Part shown: positions 23,000 to 35,439 of the stretch, one piece after another
Numbering within the stretch: the first letter of the stretch is position 1
How the letters are laid out: each line of letters starts with the position of its first letter
NCBI GenBank assembly: GCA_024803745.1
Contig: JANJXV010000188.1
Location: forward strand, 310,001 to 374,000
Length of the DNA stretch: 64,000 bases
Source: Megascapheus bottae
Lineage: Eukaryota > Chordata > Mammalia > Rodentia > Geomyidae
Reading direction: 5' to 3'
Position numbers and translations under genes: made by a program
Notes under the pieces: generated by a model
The model's database searches: none
Told to the model about the DNA's origin: nothing
The model's input: only the letters and a program-made list of their open reading frames with translations

Positions 23000-23492
23000 G
23001 GTAAATGCCTATCTATATGTAGTGCTTGACAGTTTGGGACAAGTTAGTTTACCACTGATACATGTAATGATTAAAGGCATATTTCTTAAATCACAATTTT
23101 AATGACTTCCTAAAAGGAGAATATACTGAGATCTCATTGTAAAGCAAAACATTTTGAATATGCTATTTGTTGATGCTGCCAGAAAAAATATTCTGTATAT
23201 AAATAATTTTATATGTTCCTATTTAATTACTTTCAACAAATATTTTTATGTAAAGGATTATAAAATTAAAACATGAGTTGATCAATATCTCAAAAATACT
23301 CATAGAAAGAATCTTCATTCACAGCTCCTCAGCACTCAGCCATGTTATGACATATTTCCAATATTACTAACACTATGGATGCAAAGGCATTTTTCATTTA
23401 TTCTTTTGTTCTGGTTCTCAGAAATGCAAGTTCCTTAGGAGTTCTTTATTGACTAATGAAATGCTGGTATTTCTCCTTGGCAAACCTCACAG

Positions 23493-23721
23493 GACTGTGG
23501 ACAGCAAGAAGGAGGCCATTGAAGGAATTTCCTTGGTGATTGCACACACTCAGTCTCTTGCCCATACTCCTGTCACAAGGCCTAGCAGCGAGGGCTATTC
23601 TACAGAAAAACTTCCACATGTTGCAGAATTGAAGGGAAGTTTCTCTCCTGGAGAAAACCATGTGACTTCTTCCTCAAATGCATACACTTCAGTTGAGAGC
23701 CTGGACCAGTACCTGAGCAGG
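23493..23721 (+). CDS. Candidate 229-base exon of an unrecognised gene
   Basis: An acceptor-like 'ttctccttggcaaacctcacag' and a donor AGG|gtcagt bound 229 bases that are open in one frame (TVDSKKEAIEGISLV... to SLDQYLSR), phase 2 in and phase 0 out. The segment is Ser/Thr-rich with no predicted membrane region. The surrounding frame runs 105 codons from 23449. Homology is not recognised. It may be an exon of a real gene together with 17678 and 22835, although the phases do not chain cleanly. Confidence 0.3.
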
Positions 23722-23911
23722 GTCAGTTGCGTCAATGTTTTCCACTGGCTTGCGGTATTTGAATGATTATTCTTCAGTTTTTGACATCCTGACTTGTTTG
23801 ACTGCCTTGTATGTATTCAGTTATGATTGCTACCATTCAGTGTTCATAAAAGAATTGGAGATCTTGGCATTTTTTAAAACCTCTAGGTCTCATTCTGAAT
23901 TGCTACAGGTT

Positions 23912-24142
23912 TTTTTTTTTTTTTTTGGTCATGGGACTGGGTGTTGTCCCTGAGCCCTTTCAGCTCAAAGCTAAAGCTCTTGCCCTACCCTGGAGCCCCA
24001 GTGCCACTTCCGATTTTGTAGTCGTTAATTTGAGATAAGAGTCTCATTGACTTTAGAACCTGAGCTGGATTTGAACCATGATCCTCAGATCTCAACTTCC
24101 TGAGTAGCTAAGATTACAGGCACGAGCCATGGTGCCTGGCCA
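23912..24142 (-). mobile_element. SINE-B, minus strand
   Basis: A T-tract of about 18 is followed by 'ggtcatgggactgggtgttgtccctgagccc', 'cactgac-like ttgactttagaacctgagctgg', 'gatcctcagatctcaact' and 'ctaagattacaggcacgagcc'. Confidence 0.9.
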
Positions 24143-24617
24143 GCTGTTTTTGTTTGTTTGTTATTGTTATGTCTTTTTTGTTCACAGTGGGGCTTCCAGT
24201 ATCCTCCATACTTGTGTTCTCCATTCGTGGGATAATTTCAACAGTTGCTCTGACTTTATTAATGTTTATCAGATAGTATACTGAAGAGCATTTTATACAT
24301 GTCCCATACCTTCTCTTGTCATGTCCTCACTCCCCACTGCTGCCCTTACCGCAAAAGGTCCTCTTGTACATTCCTATTATTCATCTTTAAAGTCTAGATT
24401 TACAAAATGGAGAGAAGATGTGACATTTGGCTCTCAGTGTGATGTATTTGGCTTAGCATGATGAGTTCTCCTATCCATTGTCCTCATAATGATTTCACTC
24501 CATTTTTAGAGCAGACTCATTCCTCATTTTGTCCACATATAGCAGTTTTGTATATACTCATTGATGAGTAGGCAATAGTTTTGATTCCTGTGTTTCAACA
24601 TTTTTGTTGTTGTTGTT

Positions 24618-24837
24618 GTTGTGAGACCAGAACTCTGGGCCTGGGCTCTTTCCCTGAGCTCTTCAGCTCAAGGCTAGGGCTCTAACACTTTGAGCTTCAA
24701 TGCCACTTCCGTTTTTCTGGTGATCAATTGGAGAGTACTGTGCCATGTATTTCCTGCCTATGCTACTTTGAACTGTGATCCTCAGATCTCGTCTCCTGAC
24801 TAGTGAAGATTGCAGGCGAGAGCCACTGGTGTCCAGC
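24618..24837 (-). mobile_element. SINE-B, minus strand
   Basis: It is preceded by a (TTG)n run and contains 'gagaccagaactctgggcctgggct', 'cttcagctcaaggctagggctcta', 'tgatcctcagatctcgtctcc' and 'gagccactggtgtccagc'. Confidence 0.85.
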
Positions 24838-24842
24838 TTCAA

Positions 24843-25195
24843 CTCTTTTGAATAGTGCTAAAATAGGCACAAAGGTACGATGAGAAAAGTTATGTTTTGT
24901 GTAACTTGACTCCATAAGGATATGGAAATTAGCATATTTTAAGTTTCTGTGGAAGCGGCATCTGAACTGGTTTGGAAATGAACACTGATGTCTAGACACA
25001 TCACTGGCCATGCTCACCACCTGCGTGATTTCACCTCGCAAAACCTGATTGTCCTGCACCATCTCAAGCTTACCCTCCATGCTGGAGCTCATATGCTTAC
25101 AATTAAATGTCAGCAAATAATTTTATGGACCTGTAAACTTTAAAAATGAACTCTGTTTCATGAATAAAATTGTGTCAATAAAATTTTGTTCAAAC
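24843..25195. other. Unrecognised segment ending in AATAAA motifs
   Basis: The plus strand ends with two AATAAA motifs (about 25165 and 25180) and could be the 3' part of an unidentified retrocopy. The minus strand has a 117-codon frame (24763-25116) that partly overlaps the SINE and therefore is probably not a gene. Neither reading matches a protein I know. Confidence 0.2.
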
Positions 25196-25224
25196 ACAAA
25201 ATATTTTTCTATGTGGTTTTGTTA

Positions 25225-25640
25225 TTGTAATATATAGTGGGTTTACAGTTATATTTGCCAGATAGTAGGCGCATTACTTCTCACACACTGATACTCCTCA
25301 TGTTTTTGTCCTCATTCCCCTTCCCCACCCGATCATCTTGTTTTATCCCCTTCCATTTCTTATTTCAAATAAACAAATAAATGTATGTACATTATGCCTG
25401 GCAACAAAGTCAGATATTGTAATGATATGAGATTAACCAAAGGGCAACAAAAGAGAAGAGAAATAACATAGTACATTAAGAACAATAATCTAATCACACA
25501 AGATAAAGCTCTTGTTTCCATATTCTGGAGATCCTTTCATTTAGCCTCATCCTATATGGCCTTATGTATCTAGGTTTTGTGCGATTGTAATCCTCTACCA
25601 GGAGAATCCTAGGTGCAAACACAAAATCTCTAAATTGTAA
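25225..25640 (-). mobile_element. LINE-1 3' end, minus strand
   Basis: Reverse complement of the LINE-1 3' UTR: 'atatttgccagatagtaggc', 'tttcaaataaacaaataaatg', 'gagaagagaaataacatagta' and 'cctcatcctatatggcctta'. It contains no ORF2 sequence. Confidence 0.85.
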
Positions 25641-25869
25641 TTTTCTTGACCACACTTTCACATTAATTTTTTTAAATAACATTTATTGCTGTAAGTCTTT
25701 TGGGTGTGATGGTAGATTTCACTTAAGTTCTAAGCAAATAATTGGATTTTACTATGCTACAGGTCAAACTTCCTGTGCCACACTTGTGAGCTCTATACCT
25801 TTGTCTTTAAATTCTCACTGTCTTGCCATCACTAGAATGCCTGCTGGATAAGTGAATATTAATAACTTC

Positions 25870-26465
25870 TATGTTAGGTATTGTGGGAAACCAATATGAG
25901 TCTGGGGTCTAACAGAGTTATACTCGAAAGGCCTATATTGAGGACAAAGGGTGAAGAGTACAATCTGCCTGCCTTTATGCAAGGGTGGAGTAACCTTTTT
26001 GCCTAAATTCTCACAGGTCATGACAATGTGCTTTGAAAGTATTCCCAGACTTGTTTGGTTACCCTACCCTCCAGGAGATAGATTTGCTGAGAATAACTTG
26101 ATAGTTGAGACTGGATGATTCTTTATACAAACAATAAGTCTTCTGAGAATTCTTGTTAATATTCAAGTATTGAACTGCAGAGGAAGATGGGTCACAAGAC
26201 CACCTGAGGGAGACATGTCTGGAGGCAGCAGCTGCTGCTCCACCTTGAAACCGGCCACTCCCACCATTGGCTGTGTGTCCCAGGTGGGCTGTTCAGCACC
26301 CAGGGAGGAACCAAGATCATCTAGGGCTGCAAATTCCCGATGCAGTGAGGGAAATCACCTGTGCCCAAAATTCACCTCAGGGAGCTGCCAGCCATTCCTG
26401 GGGTCACTGAAAGGCAGGACCGATAAGTAGGCGTGGGCTTCTGCTGGGGCCTTGGGGAGGGTCCA
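25870..26465. other. Unique flank leading into the minisatellite
   Basis: The sequence becomes steadily more GC-rich from 26160 on. It starts with 'tgtgggaaacc', which could be an LTR edge, but I see no paired end. An 86-codon frame (26170-26430) is not recognisable. Confidence 0.25.
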
Positions 26466-26468
26466 CCC

Positions 26469-27262
26469 GAAGACAGGACCTGGACTGGACGTGGACTTGC
26501 TCTGGGGGCGGGTCTACCTGAAGACAGGACCTGGACTGGACATGGACTTGCTCTGGGGCGGGTCTATCTGAAGACAGGACCTGGACTGGACGTGGACTTG
26601 CTCTGGGGCGGGTCTACCTGAAGACAGGACCTGGACTGGACGTGGACTTGCTCTGGGGCGGGTCTTCCTGAAGACAGGACCTGGACTGGACGTGGACTTG
26701 CTCTGGGGCGGGTCTACCTGAAGACAGGACCTGGACTGGACGTGGCTTGCTCTGGGGCGGGTCTACCTGAAGACAGGACCTGGACTGGACGTGGCTTGCT
26801 CTGGGGCGGGTCTACCTGAAGAGAGGACCTGGACTGGACGTGGACTTGCTCTGGGGCGGGTCTACCTGAAGACAGGACCTGGACTGGACGTGGACTTGCT
26901 CTGGGGCGGGTCTACCTGAAGACAGGACCTGGACTGGACATGGACTTGGGCAGGGGTGGGTCTACCTGAAGACAGGACCTGGACTGGAAGTGGACTTGCT
27001 CTGGGGCGGGTCTACCTGAAGACAGGACCTGGACTGGAAGTGGACTTGCTCTGGGGCGGGTCTACCTGAAGACAGGACCTGGACTGGAAGTGGACTTGCT
27101 CTGGGGCGGGTCTACCTGAAGACAGGACCTGGACTGGACGTGGACTTGCTCTGGGGCGGGTCTACCTGAAGACAGGACCTGGACTGGACGTGGACTTGGG
27201 CAGGGGGCGGGTCTTCCTGAAGACAGGACCTGGACTGGACATGGACTTGGGCAGGGGCGGAG
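26469..27262. repeat. GC-rich minisatellite, 50-bp unit, 16 copies
   Basis: Units begin at 26469, 26520, 26570, 26620, 26670, 26720, 26769, 26818, 26868, 26918, 26968, 27018, 27068, 27118, 27168 and 27219. The unit is GAAGACAGGACCTGGACTGG, then ACGTGGACTTGCTCTGGGGC, then GGGTCTACCT. Most are 50 bp; the first and fifteenth are 51 and two (starting 26720 and 26769) are 49. Three units (26918, 27168, 27219) carry GGGCAGGGG in place of CTCTGGGG, and three adjacent ones (26968-27118) read GGAAGTGG. The length is not a multiple of three, so open frames across it on either strand are by-products. Confidence 0.97.
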
Positions 27263-28290
27263 CCTCAACCAGGATGTCACCGATGCAGCCTCAGCTGGAT
27301 GCTGGGACACTGGGAACATTTACTTCCGGCTCTTGACGGCCATTTCCTCCAGCTGCACCTAGGGGACTAAGTTCTGTCCCCATGGCCTTCCTGGGGAAGG
27401 AGTGGCAGGACTCCTTTTCACCCTCGGGTGTCCCGGCAGCCCGGGTCACCTGTCCTGCCGGCAGTTTTGAAGCGGCCTGGAGCCCACGAGCACCCGGCAG
27501 CGGCCTTCGTGGGGGGGCCCGGCCCGCCGGTCCACTTGGGCTGTCAGAGCCCAGGCTGCACAAGAGGTGACAGCTGCTCCTGGAACCTCCATCCTACAGG
27601 GGCTGCCGGGCTGGCCGACTGGTGGGGCCAAAGGCCCAGACTTGCTGTTCTCCAGGCCTAGGAGTTGGTGCCTGCCTGACCCAGTGGGCCGCCTGCAGTG
27701 AGAGAAGAGGCATCTAGGCAGTGCCAGACTGGGGGATTTGCCTGGCGGACCTGCCGAAGTTATTCCATGGCCTGGCCTAAATTGCTGCAGCCCCAAGAGC
27801 CCCAGGGTTCTGGAAACATGGGGAAGGGGCAGGAAGGACTGTGAGTGAAGGGATGGAGGCCAGCCCCTCTTCTTCCCCAGATGAAGAGCAAGTATGCCAG
27901 ATTGTCTCCCTGTAGCATTTGTATTCAGACTGTGGTCTGCCTGGACTGGCTTCCAGAAGATTTGACCCTGGCCATGCAGCTGCTAATACTGAGTCCTGAA
28001 TTAAGCAAGAAGAAGAGGTGATGGAGGCCAGGTTCAACGACGAGGGAACGCATGAGGGACAGGAACAGGATTTCTGGAGGCCATGGTAGTTGTCCAGGAG
28101 TGGTCTGTGTGTTGAAGCAGAGCATTCATTCTTCACAACCTCAGGTATTAGTAAATTGTGCATTCATGGAGAGCCTAGCATGCATCACTTACACCATCAG
28201 ATGGGAACTAGTTACCACCCTTAGAAGCGTCACTGAATGTAGATTTTTCTACATGTTCACTGCAAGCTAATTCATTTACCCTGCATTTCA
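27263..28290. other. GC-rich flank of the minisatellite, no recognised gene
   Basis: The stretch is GC-rich with scattered CpG, most strongly at 27430-27560. Overlapping open frames of 60-128 codons occur on both strands, as expected from GC content alone. None has a recognisable domain. It may be a CpG-island remnant or part of an older repeat. Confidence 0.3.
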
Positions 28291-28294
28291 CTTT

Positions 28295-29060
28295 TTTTTT
28301 AACATTGATTTTTACATCCTATTTCAAATGTCATGTTTAACAAAGGGAATGTCAATATACAGTCACTGGCACATAGATTTTAGAACATAAATAAAATTAA
28401 GCTGAGTCTTTGTGTGGCATAGATAATATTAATCTATGTAATAAAACATTATTCTATAGAGTATATTGCCCATCATAGATTTTTATGTCTATGTAGTTAT
28501 GTTTATATATACAGGTTAATGTACTTTCTTTACATTGTCAGAGTGAGGAAACTATCACTCCATATCACACATAATGAAACCCCATACCTAATAGCAGTCA
28601 TATTTCCTGTTCTTTTCCTGACTCTCCATCAGAGCTATAAACAACTACTAATGTATCTGTGTATTTGCTTTTTCAGACTTTTCATGGATTGTTTTTCTTA
28701 GTATGCTTTGGAAGCTCCTCCTGGTTGTAGTATGTATCTATATATCTATTCTGCACTCTTTTGGATGGTCAATACCCCATCGCATAGACATGGCATATTT
28801 CAAGCATTCATTTGTGTTGTTACTACTTTTTGGGTGGTTTGAGTGATACAGCAGTGAACATTTGTGGATAAGTGCTTTCATTTCTCTTGGGTATGTACAC
28901 AGCTTACATTAGAAGTATTGAGTCCTATGGTCACTGTGAAGATCTGCCTCATTACATGCATTTTCCAAAGCAGTTGCATCACCTTGTAGTCTTGTTCCCA
29001 ATTCTTCCCCATGTCTCTTGTCAGCCTTCGGTATTGTCTGTGTTTTTGGGTACAGCCAGC
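28295..29060 (-). mobile_element. Old LINE-1, minus strand, ORF2 C-terminus and 3' end
   Basis: The left edge is T-rich and matches the block at 905. From 28690 on, the sequence follows the familiar reverse-complement order of an old mammalian LINE-1 near the end of ORF2: 'gttgttactactttttgggtgg', 'gaacatttgtggataagtg', 'tttcatttctcttgggtatg' and 'gttgcatcaccttg'. It is heavily mutated. Confidence 0.65.
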
Positions 29061-30345
29061 TGTATTTCAAATGTTTTCATTGTGAGGAAAAATTCATTCA
29101 GTTCTATTTCCCCTCAATAGTATTGCATAGAGAATCTGAAGTATTCTGAAAAACTTTTTTCAGTATGTTGAGAGATTCCTTTCTCACCATTCCTGTGCAT
29201 ATTGACACATAAGTTACAAATAGTCTTGTATTAGCTTATATTAATTTTAAGGTGGAGAATTGGTTTGCCTTTTTTTCGTACATGTATACAATATATTGTA
29301 ATCAATCTTCCTTTATTACTTTCCCCCAATTTTTTCAACAGGTTTCCTTGCTCTGTCAGAATTTTTGCAATCAAACTAGCTATTTCAATATTTACCCACT
29401 ACTTTTATTTTACCCACCCTTCTCCATTTATACTTACATAGTCCTTTAGTCAAATTCCTGCTGTATATTTATCCATATAGGCCTAAACATGAATATATAC
29501 TCCTTTTAGTTTTTGATTCCGCATGTGAATGAAGACCTAATTTTTGTGAAGCTAGTTTGTTGGGTTCTATGAGATGTTCTCAAATTGCCTCCCATTTTGT
29601 TGCATTTTTAATTTGTATGGCTGTGTGATATTGCAGCTATACAGACATTATATTAAGCTCATGAACAGTCTTTATAAAAATAAGAAGTCATGTTTATGTC
29701 TACTCTTCCTACACATTACTTTCTATAACTAGGGCAAATTCTGAAGTCGATAGATCATATTGACTTAACTGTTTCAATTTTCCTTGGTATTGAAATTGGT
29801 TTCAGCATTTTAGTGTAATGAGATTTACTAATTTTGTTTGCATAATTATCATTTTGTAAGGATTAAACAATTTATTAGCATTTATGAATAGTACCATGGG
29901 GTTTAATTATGATATTCCTATACATATGTACATTGAACTTTGAATGAGTTTCTCCTGTCCTATTCCTTTTTAACCCATTTGTCCATACAGCATTTAATAG
30001 GTTTCGGCAGACTCTCTCCATATATAGGTGAGTGTCTGTATGAAACATCATGTTCCTCATACCTGGTTTCCATCTCCTCTCTCACTTATTTAATCAGCAG
30101 GTTTCCCTTTGTTGTGTTTTTGTTTCACTTTGTTTTGTTTTTTTATTACACATCTCCCATTTTTACTATTATTTATTATCATTACTTTAGATCTAGTTTC
30201 CACATGAATGGAAACCTGTGCTATTTGACATCTTGAGCTTGGTTTATGTCAGTCAACATGATGATCCCAGTTGCATTCATTTGCCTAGAGACAATGATAT
30301 TTGACTCTTCTTCATGTGAATCAAACTCCATTGCTTGTAAGTATT
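29060..30345. other. AT-rich, probably old LINE debris
   Basis: The stretch is long and AT-rich with only short frames. Parts read like degraded LINE-1 in the minus orientation, but I cannot place the edges. Confidence 0.3.
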
Positions 30346-30349
30346 ACAT

Positions 30350-30535
30350 TTTTTCCTTTTGCCAATCCTAGCACTTGAACTCAAGGCCTGAGCACTGTCC
30401 TTGGGATTTCTCAGGGCTAGGGTATTACCACTTCTGGCTTTTTCGGGCTTTTGTGTTGGTAGTACCAAGGAATGTAACACTGGGCTTCGTGCATACTAGG
30501 CAGGCACACTACCACTAGGCTATCCTTTGGGCGCG
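30350..30535 (-). mobile_element. SINE-A, minus strand
   Basis: From 'ttttgccaatcctagcacttgaactcaaggcctgag' to 'ctaggctatcctttgggc'. Confidence 0.85.
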
Positions 30536-31009
30536 AGTGTTAAATTTTCTTTACGCATTCATTGGTTGTTGTTTACCTTGGCTGAGGCACAGCCTAACTG
30601 TTGGGAAGAGCACTACAATAAAAATGGGTATTATAAATGTTTAACTGTTTTAACAACTTACATTTCTCCAGATGTTTGTCCAAAGGTCATATAGCAGCAT
30701 CTGAGTTTTATGTCTAATCAATCCTTTGACTCTATATGCAAAGGTCACACAGCAGGATTATAAGGTTGCTCTATTTTAGCCTATCCCAAGTGCCCCTAAA
30801 TAGGAGAATTTTAGGTCAAGCCCTAGAGTTTGTTCTCTTGGCTTGCTTGCTGGTACTTAGCCACGTAAACCATACTCCAGCGTGGCTTGTTGCTGGTCAC
30901 TTTGGAAGATGAAGTACCATGGTCTTTCCTCCAGGGCTGGGGGGAACTGTCATCTATCAGGTTTCACTCTACTGATTAGCTAGGGTTAATGGAACTAGCC
31001 AACATAAAT

Positions 31010-31150
31010 AAATAAATATATATATGTATAAATACATTTATGTATATACACACATATATACTGATACATACACATATATACATACTTATATGTGAGTTTG
31101 TGTATATATAGTCATATATATATTTACATACAAGTATGTATATATTTATA
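31010..31150. repeat. Degenerate (TA)/(CATA) repeat
   Basis: About 140 bases of irregular TATA, TACA and TATG units. Confidence 0.8.
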
Positions 31151-31259
31151 GCATCCTATAAGTATGTGATTTCCACAGTGGACACACGAAATTACATGCC
31201 CACCCACTGTAGTGTATTGTATAAAGGATATTTTCCCCATGTCTACTCTCACAACCTCA

Positions 31260-32260
31260 TCATCAGCATTTGTTGTTTGCTTTTATAATAATTGCTGTTC
31301 TCACTGTGGTGAGATTGCAGTCTCAGGGTCACTTTGCAAATGAGGTGGAAACTGTTTGTACTGCTGCAACCTGAAGAAGTCATTTGCTAATTTATTAATT
31401 GGTTTTTGTTTGTAGAATTGTGTATTCTTCATATTAACCCTTATGTGTTTTATAGAGGACCAAGATTTTCTCCTATTGTGTAAATTGTTGCATGAATTTA
31501 TGGTGTCATTTGATGTGTAGAGACTTTTTAATTGATTGGAATCCTATTTGTCAACTAATTCTTGTTCTTATTTTCTTGAGTCCTATCCAGGAGATAATTT
31601 CCTGTCTCTCTTGTTCACTGCACCCTGTGTTGTTCTGTAGTGATGTCAAAGTTTCAAATCTTAATATAAATAGCTTTGATCCATTTTGAATTGATTTTTG
31701 AACTGTATAGAGAGACTATGATTGTAGGTTCACTCTTCTACATGTAGATAAGCAGTTGTTCAAAATTGTTAAACCATACTTTTGATTCCTTTTTCCAATA
31801 AATGTATGAGGATGGCTGTGTGCATTTAATTTTGAGTCTTCTATTTTGTTTTCTTAGTTTTCTAAGGACCATGTTGTTTTTATCCATGTAGCTTTACAAT
31901 CTTTTAAAGTCTGGTAGTATAAAACCTTTAGTGTTTTGATCTTTTTACCCAGGATTATTTTTACTACCTGGGATATTTTATGTTTCCCTATGAATTTAAT
32001 GATTTATTGCTATGATGATTTCAGGAAAAAAATCACTGTGAAGTTTGGGTGAAATTTTGCAGAGATGTGAAGATTACTTTCAGAAAGGTTTAAAACTGAT
32101 ATTAGTAAATAATTAACATGAAATAATGATACATGTTAAGGCTTTACTGTAACTATCCCTTAATTATAATGATGAAGTACTATTAATATAAATTCCGACA
32201 ATTCAGTTTTCCATGTTTTAATGTCTTTATCCATTTTTTGAAGGATTGATAGAGTACGCC
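31260..32260 (-). mobile_element. Old LINE-1, minus strand, ORF2-like
   Basis: The order of 'gttctcactgtggtgagat', 'gaccaagattttctcc', 'gatccattttgaattgatttttg', 'gttttagttttc-like' runs, 'tttatccatgtagctttac' and 'agtctggtagtataaaac' is that of the reverse complement of the distal ORF2 region of mammalian LINE-1. Stops occur in all frames. Confidence 0.7.
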
Positions 32261-32528
32261 CCTCTAGTTATTATTTAGGGTTCCTGCTAGGTATTGTTTT
32301 AATAAAGGCTGGTATTAATTGAAGAGCTTAATTTTTAGTGTATATTTACTACATAAAGCAGTATATCCATAATATTTGCCATGTGTATACACTGCATTTT
32401 AATAGGAAGAATCTCATCCTATTTCTCTTTCCATCTCCCATTCCTCTGTTCATTAACAGCCTTTTTATTTACTATAGTTTGATTATATTTAGCCTCCATG
32501 TTGGTTTTTCTGTGTATATGTGTGTGTA

Positions 32529-32531
32529 CAG

Positions 32532-32563
<32 letters not shown>
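32529..32563. repeat. (TA)n microsatellite
   Basis: About 34 bases of alternating T and A. The 82- and 90-codon frames across it are artefacts. Confidence 0.9.
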
Positions 32564-32565
<2 letters not shown>

Positions 32566-32714
32566 CATGTACTGGTATGCCTTTAAAGTTTGGATTCCAG
32601 CAATAATTGAAAATGTGATATTTTCTTTTTGAGCTTGGTTCATCTCAATCACATGATCATCTCCAGGACTGTCCACTGTACTGTAAATCACAGGATGTTA
32701 GGATTTTTTTAAAA

Positions 32715-34275
32715 AAAAATAACTGAGGATTTACGGAAGATGGCATGGAACTGAGGACCCAGACATTAACCCACAGACCTATGGTCACCTAATCTTTGAT
32801 AAGGGAGCCAAAAAAATAAAATGGAAGAAAGAAAGCCTCTTCAACAAATGTTGCTGACAGAACTCGTTCAGCACCTGCAGAAAACTAAAGTTGGACCCTT
32901 CTTTTTCACCTTGCACTAGGATTAATTCCAAATGGACCAAAGACCTCGAAGTAAAAGCTGATACACTGAAAACTTTATAAGAAGGAATTGGAGATACTCT
33001 AGGTCTCCTTGGCACAGGTTGAAACTTTCTTAATAAGGACCAAGAAACACTGGATAATTGGGACTGCATTAAACTGCAGAACTTCTGTATGGCAAAGGAC
33101 ATAGCTAGCAAATTAACTAGAAAGCCTACAGAGTGGGAGAAGATCTTCACTAACCATAGAATAGACAAAGGCCTCATATCTAAAATATATGAACAGCTCA
33201 AAAAATTGAATCACTCCAAAAGTAATCTCCAAAGAAAAAACCATCCCATTAAAAGATGGGCCAAAGACTTAAAGAGAGACTTTTCTGAAGAAGAAATAAG
33301 AATGGCCTATAGACACATGAAGAAATGCTCGACATCTCTAGTCATAAAAGAAATGCAGATCAAAACAACTCTAAGATTCCACCTCACTCCAGTTAAAATG
33401 GCCAGGATCAAAAAATCTATTACCAGCAGGTGCTGGAGGGGATATGGACAAGGAGGGATCATTACTACACTATTGGTGGAGTACAAACTCGTTCAACCAC
33501 TATGGAAAGCAAGGCAGTCCCTCAAAAGACTAAATATAGAACTCCCCTATGACCCAGCAATTCCACTACTTGCCATTTACCCAATCATGCAGAAACAAGG
33601 ACATACTAAATCCACCAGCACAACAATGTTCATTGCAGCACTATTTACCCTAACAAAGATATGGAACCAATCCAGATGTCCCTCAGTTGATGAGTGGATC
33701 AACAAGATGTGGTATTTGTACACAATGGAATTCTATGCTGCAGTCAGAAAGAATGACACCGCCCATTTGTAAGGAAATGGAAAACTTTGGAAGAAACCAT
33801 ATTAAGTGAAGTAAGCCAGACTCAAAGGAACACAGGCTCAATGATTTCCCTCATTTGTCATAATCAATAGAAACCTTGGGCTCTCCTAGCAGAGATTCAC
33901 AATAGAACCAAATCTAGATTCATAAGGCCATATAGTATGACGCTAAATGTAAGGACGTCCAGGATAAAGAAACAAAAGCCATATAATGAGTGATTGCTGT
34001 CCTTAACGTACCATGTTATCTCTCATCTCTTTTACTGTCCCTTGGTTATCTCATATTATTACAATATTTCACCTTGTTACCTGTTATATTTTATATATGC
34101 TTCATTGCTTATTTGAAATAGGAGAGGGAAGAGGGGAAATCAAGTTGTGCGGTGGGAAGGGGGGTGGAATGGGGACCATGACATGAAAAAGTGTATGAAT
34201 ATATATGAAGTAATGTACCTTCTATCTGGTGAATATAATGTAACTCTTATATTAATTACAATAAAATATATGAGA
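32715..34275 (+). mobile_element. LINE-1, plus strand, ORF2 C-terminus and 3' UTR
   Basis: A longer sibling of the 20028 copy. It starts in ORF2 at a DPDINPQTYGHLIFDKG-like segment with stops in the first 350 bases. It then has an open 227-codon stretch (33089-33772) covering [39 protein letters not shown] and VDEWINKMWYL. The 3' UTR runs to an AATAAAATAT tail near 34270. Small indels relative to the 20028 copy occur around the CWRGYGQGG segment. It is dead. Confidence 0.95.
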
Positions 34276-34429
34276 GAAAAAATAACGGAGTCATATTCCA
34301 TCATATATATGTACTACAATTCTTTATTTAATCTTTAGTTCCTAGGCACTTTAGCTGAATCCATGGTATGCTTGTGGTAATCGAATTGAAATAAACATGG
34401 TATGCATGGGTTTTCCTGTATATTCATTA

Positions 34430-35275
34430 GATTCCTTGAGATATATCCCCAATAGCAATATGGCAGGGTCCCAAGCTAAATCTATTTGTAGAACCTACAT
34501 CCTTCACCAGGGTGTTTCAAACCTACACCTAGTATTCTTGAATTAGATGGACCCACGTTTTCTTACTCTCCCTATATCTGGTATTATTCAGCAGCGTCTG
34601 AATACTGTCTCCATTCACAGATACATTCTATTGCAGTAGTTTTCAACATCTATCATTCCCTTTTCCTCATTTCCTTCTAATCTAATAAAACATTCCCATA
34701 ATAATGAAGATACTCCTGTATTTTTGTGTATGATCCCATGTATCCTTTTACATATGTTTTTGCATATATGAGAGGAAACATGTGATTTTTCCCTTGTGAA
34801 CCTGGCCTGAAAACAATATAACTTCATCTTTATGGATGAATAATACATATTATGTAGCTATACCCCATTTATCAATTCATTTGACCGTTTTGGGTCAACT
34901 GTTTCCATATGTTGGCTATTTTAAACAGTGCTACAAAGATTGTGTGTTTGCTTGTGCTTCTATCATATCCTGATTTACATTCTTTCAGATACATGACCCA
35001 AAATGTTATCACTGTATTGGTTGGTAAATGTATTTTTAGGTTTTTGAGGAACCTCCGTATCAGTTTCCATAGTGCTTGTACTGATTTCTGTTTCCTTACC
35101 ATTTGTTGTTGTTTGTGTTGTGAGTGATTGCCAATTCTGACTGATGTTGAAGAAGTTCTCACGTTTGGTTTGTATTTCTCTAAGGGCAGGGAATTTTTGA
35201 AGACTTCTTCCTGATTGTATTCTTTCAAGATATGTCTCTTCCGTGTGTTTGCCCATTTGTTGTGTTACTGAGTCC
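34430..35275 (-). mobile_element. Old LINE-1, minus strand
   Basis: Read on the minus strand it has the C-terminal ORF2 features in degraded form (a PKNTFTNQ.. segment, and an ALFKIANIW like that of the younger copies). On the plus strand it has the matching 'ccatttatcaattcatttgacc', 'gtttccatatgttggctatttt' and 'gtttttgaggaacctccgtatc' landmarks. Confidence 0.75.
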
Positions 35276-35439
35276 CCCTTTGTGGTAATTTTTTTTCATA
35301 GAAATCTCCAAGGAGTCATATCCAGGGCATTTTAGCTTTATTTCATTTAATTTTCCTCTGTTACTGTATTCAACCATAACTATGATGTATAGTGTTAAAA
35401 ATGTTAATTTGCAGTGATTTATTTCTTTTCATTTCTTTT

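Noticed and set aside
26469..27262. CRISPR-like regular repeat pattern
   Set aside because: Units are directly adjacent with no spacers, and the genome is mammalian.
26433..27319. Open frames across the minisatellite on both strands
   Set aside because: The unit is 50 bp, so frames rotate through all three phases. The open frames reflect repeat composition, not a protein.
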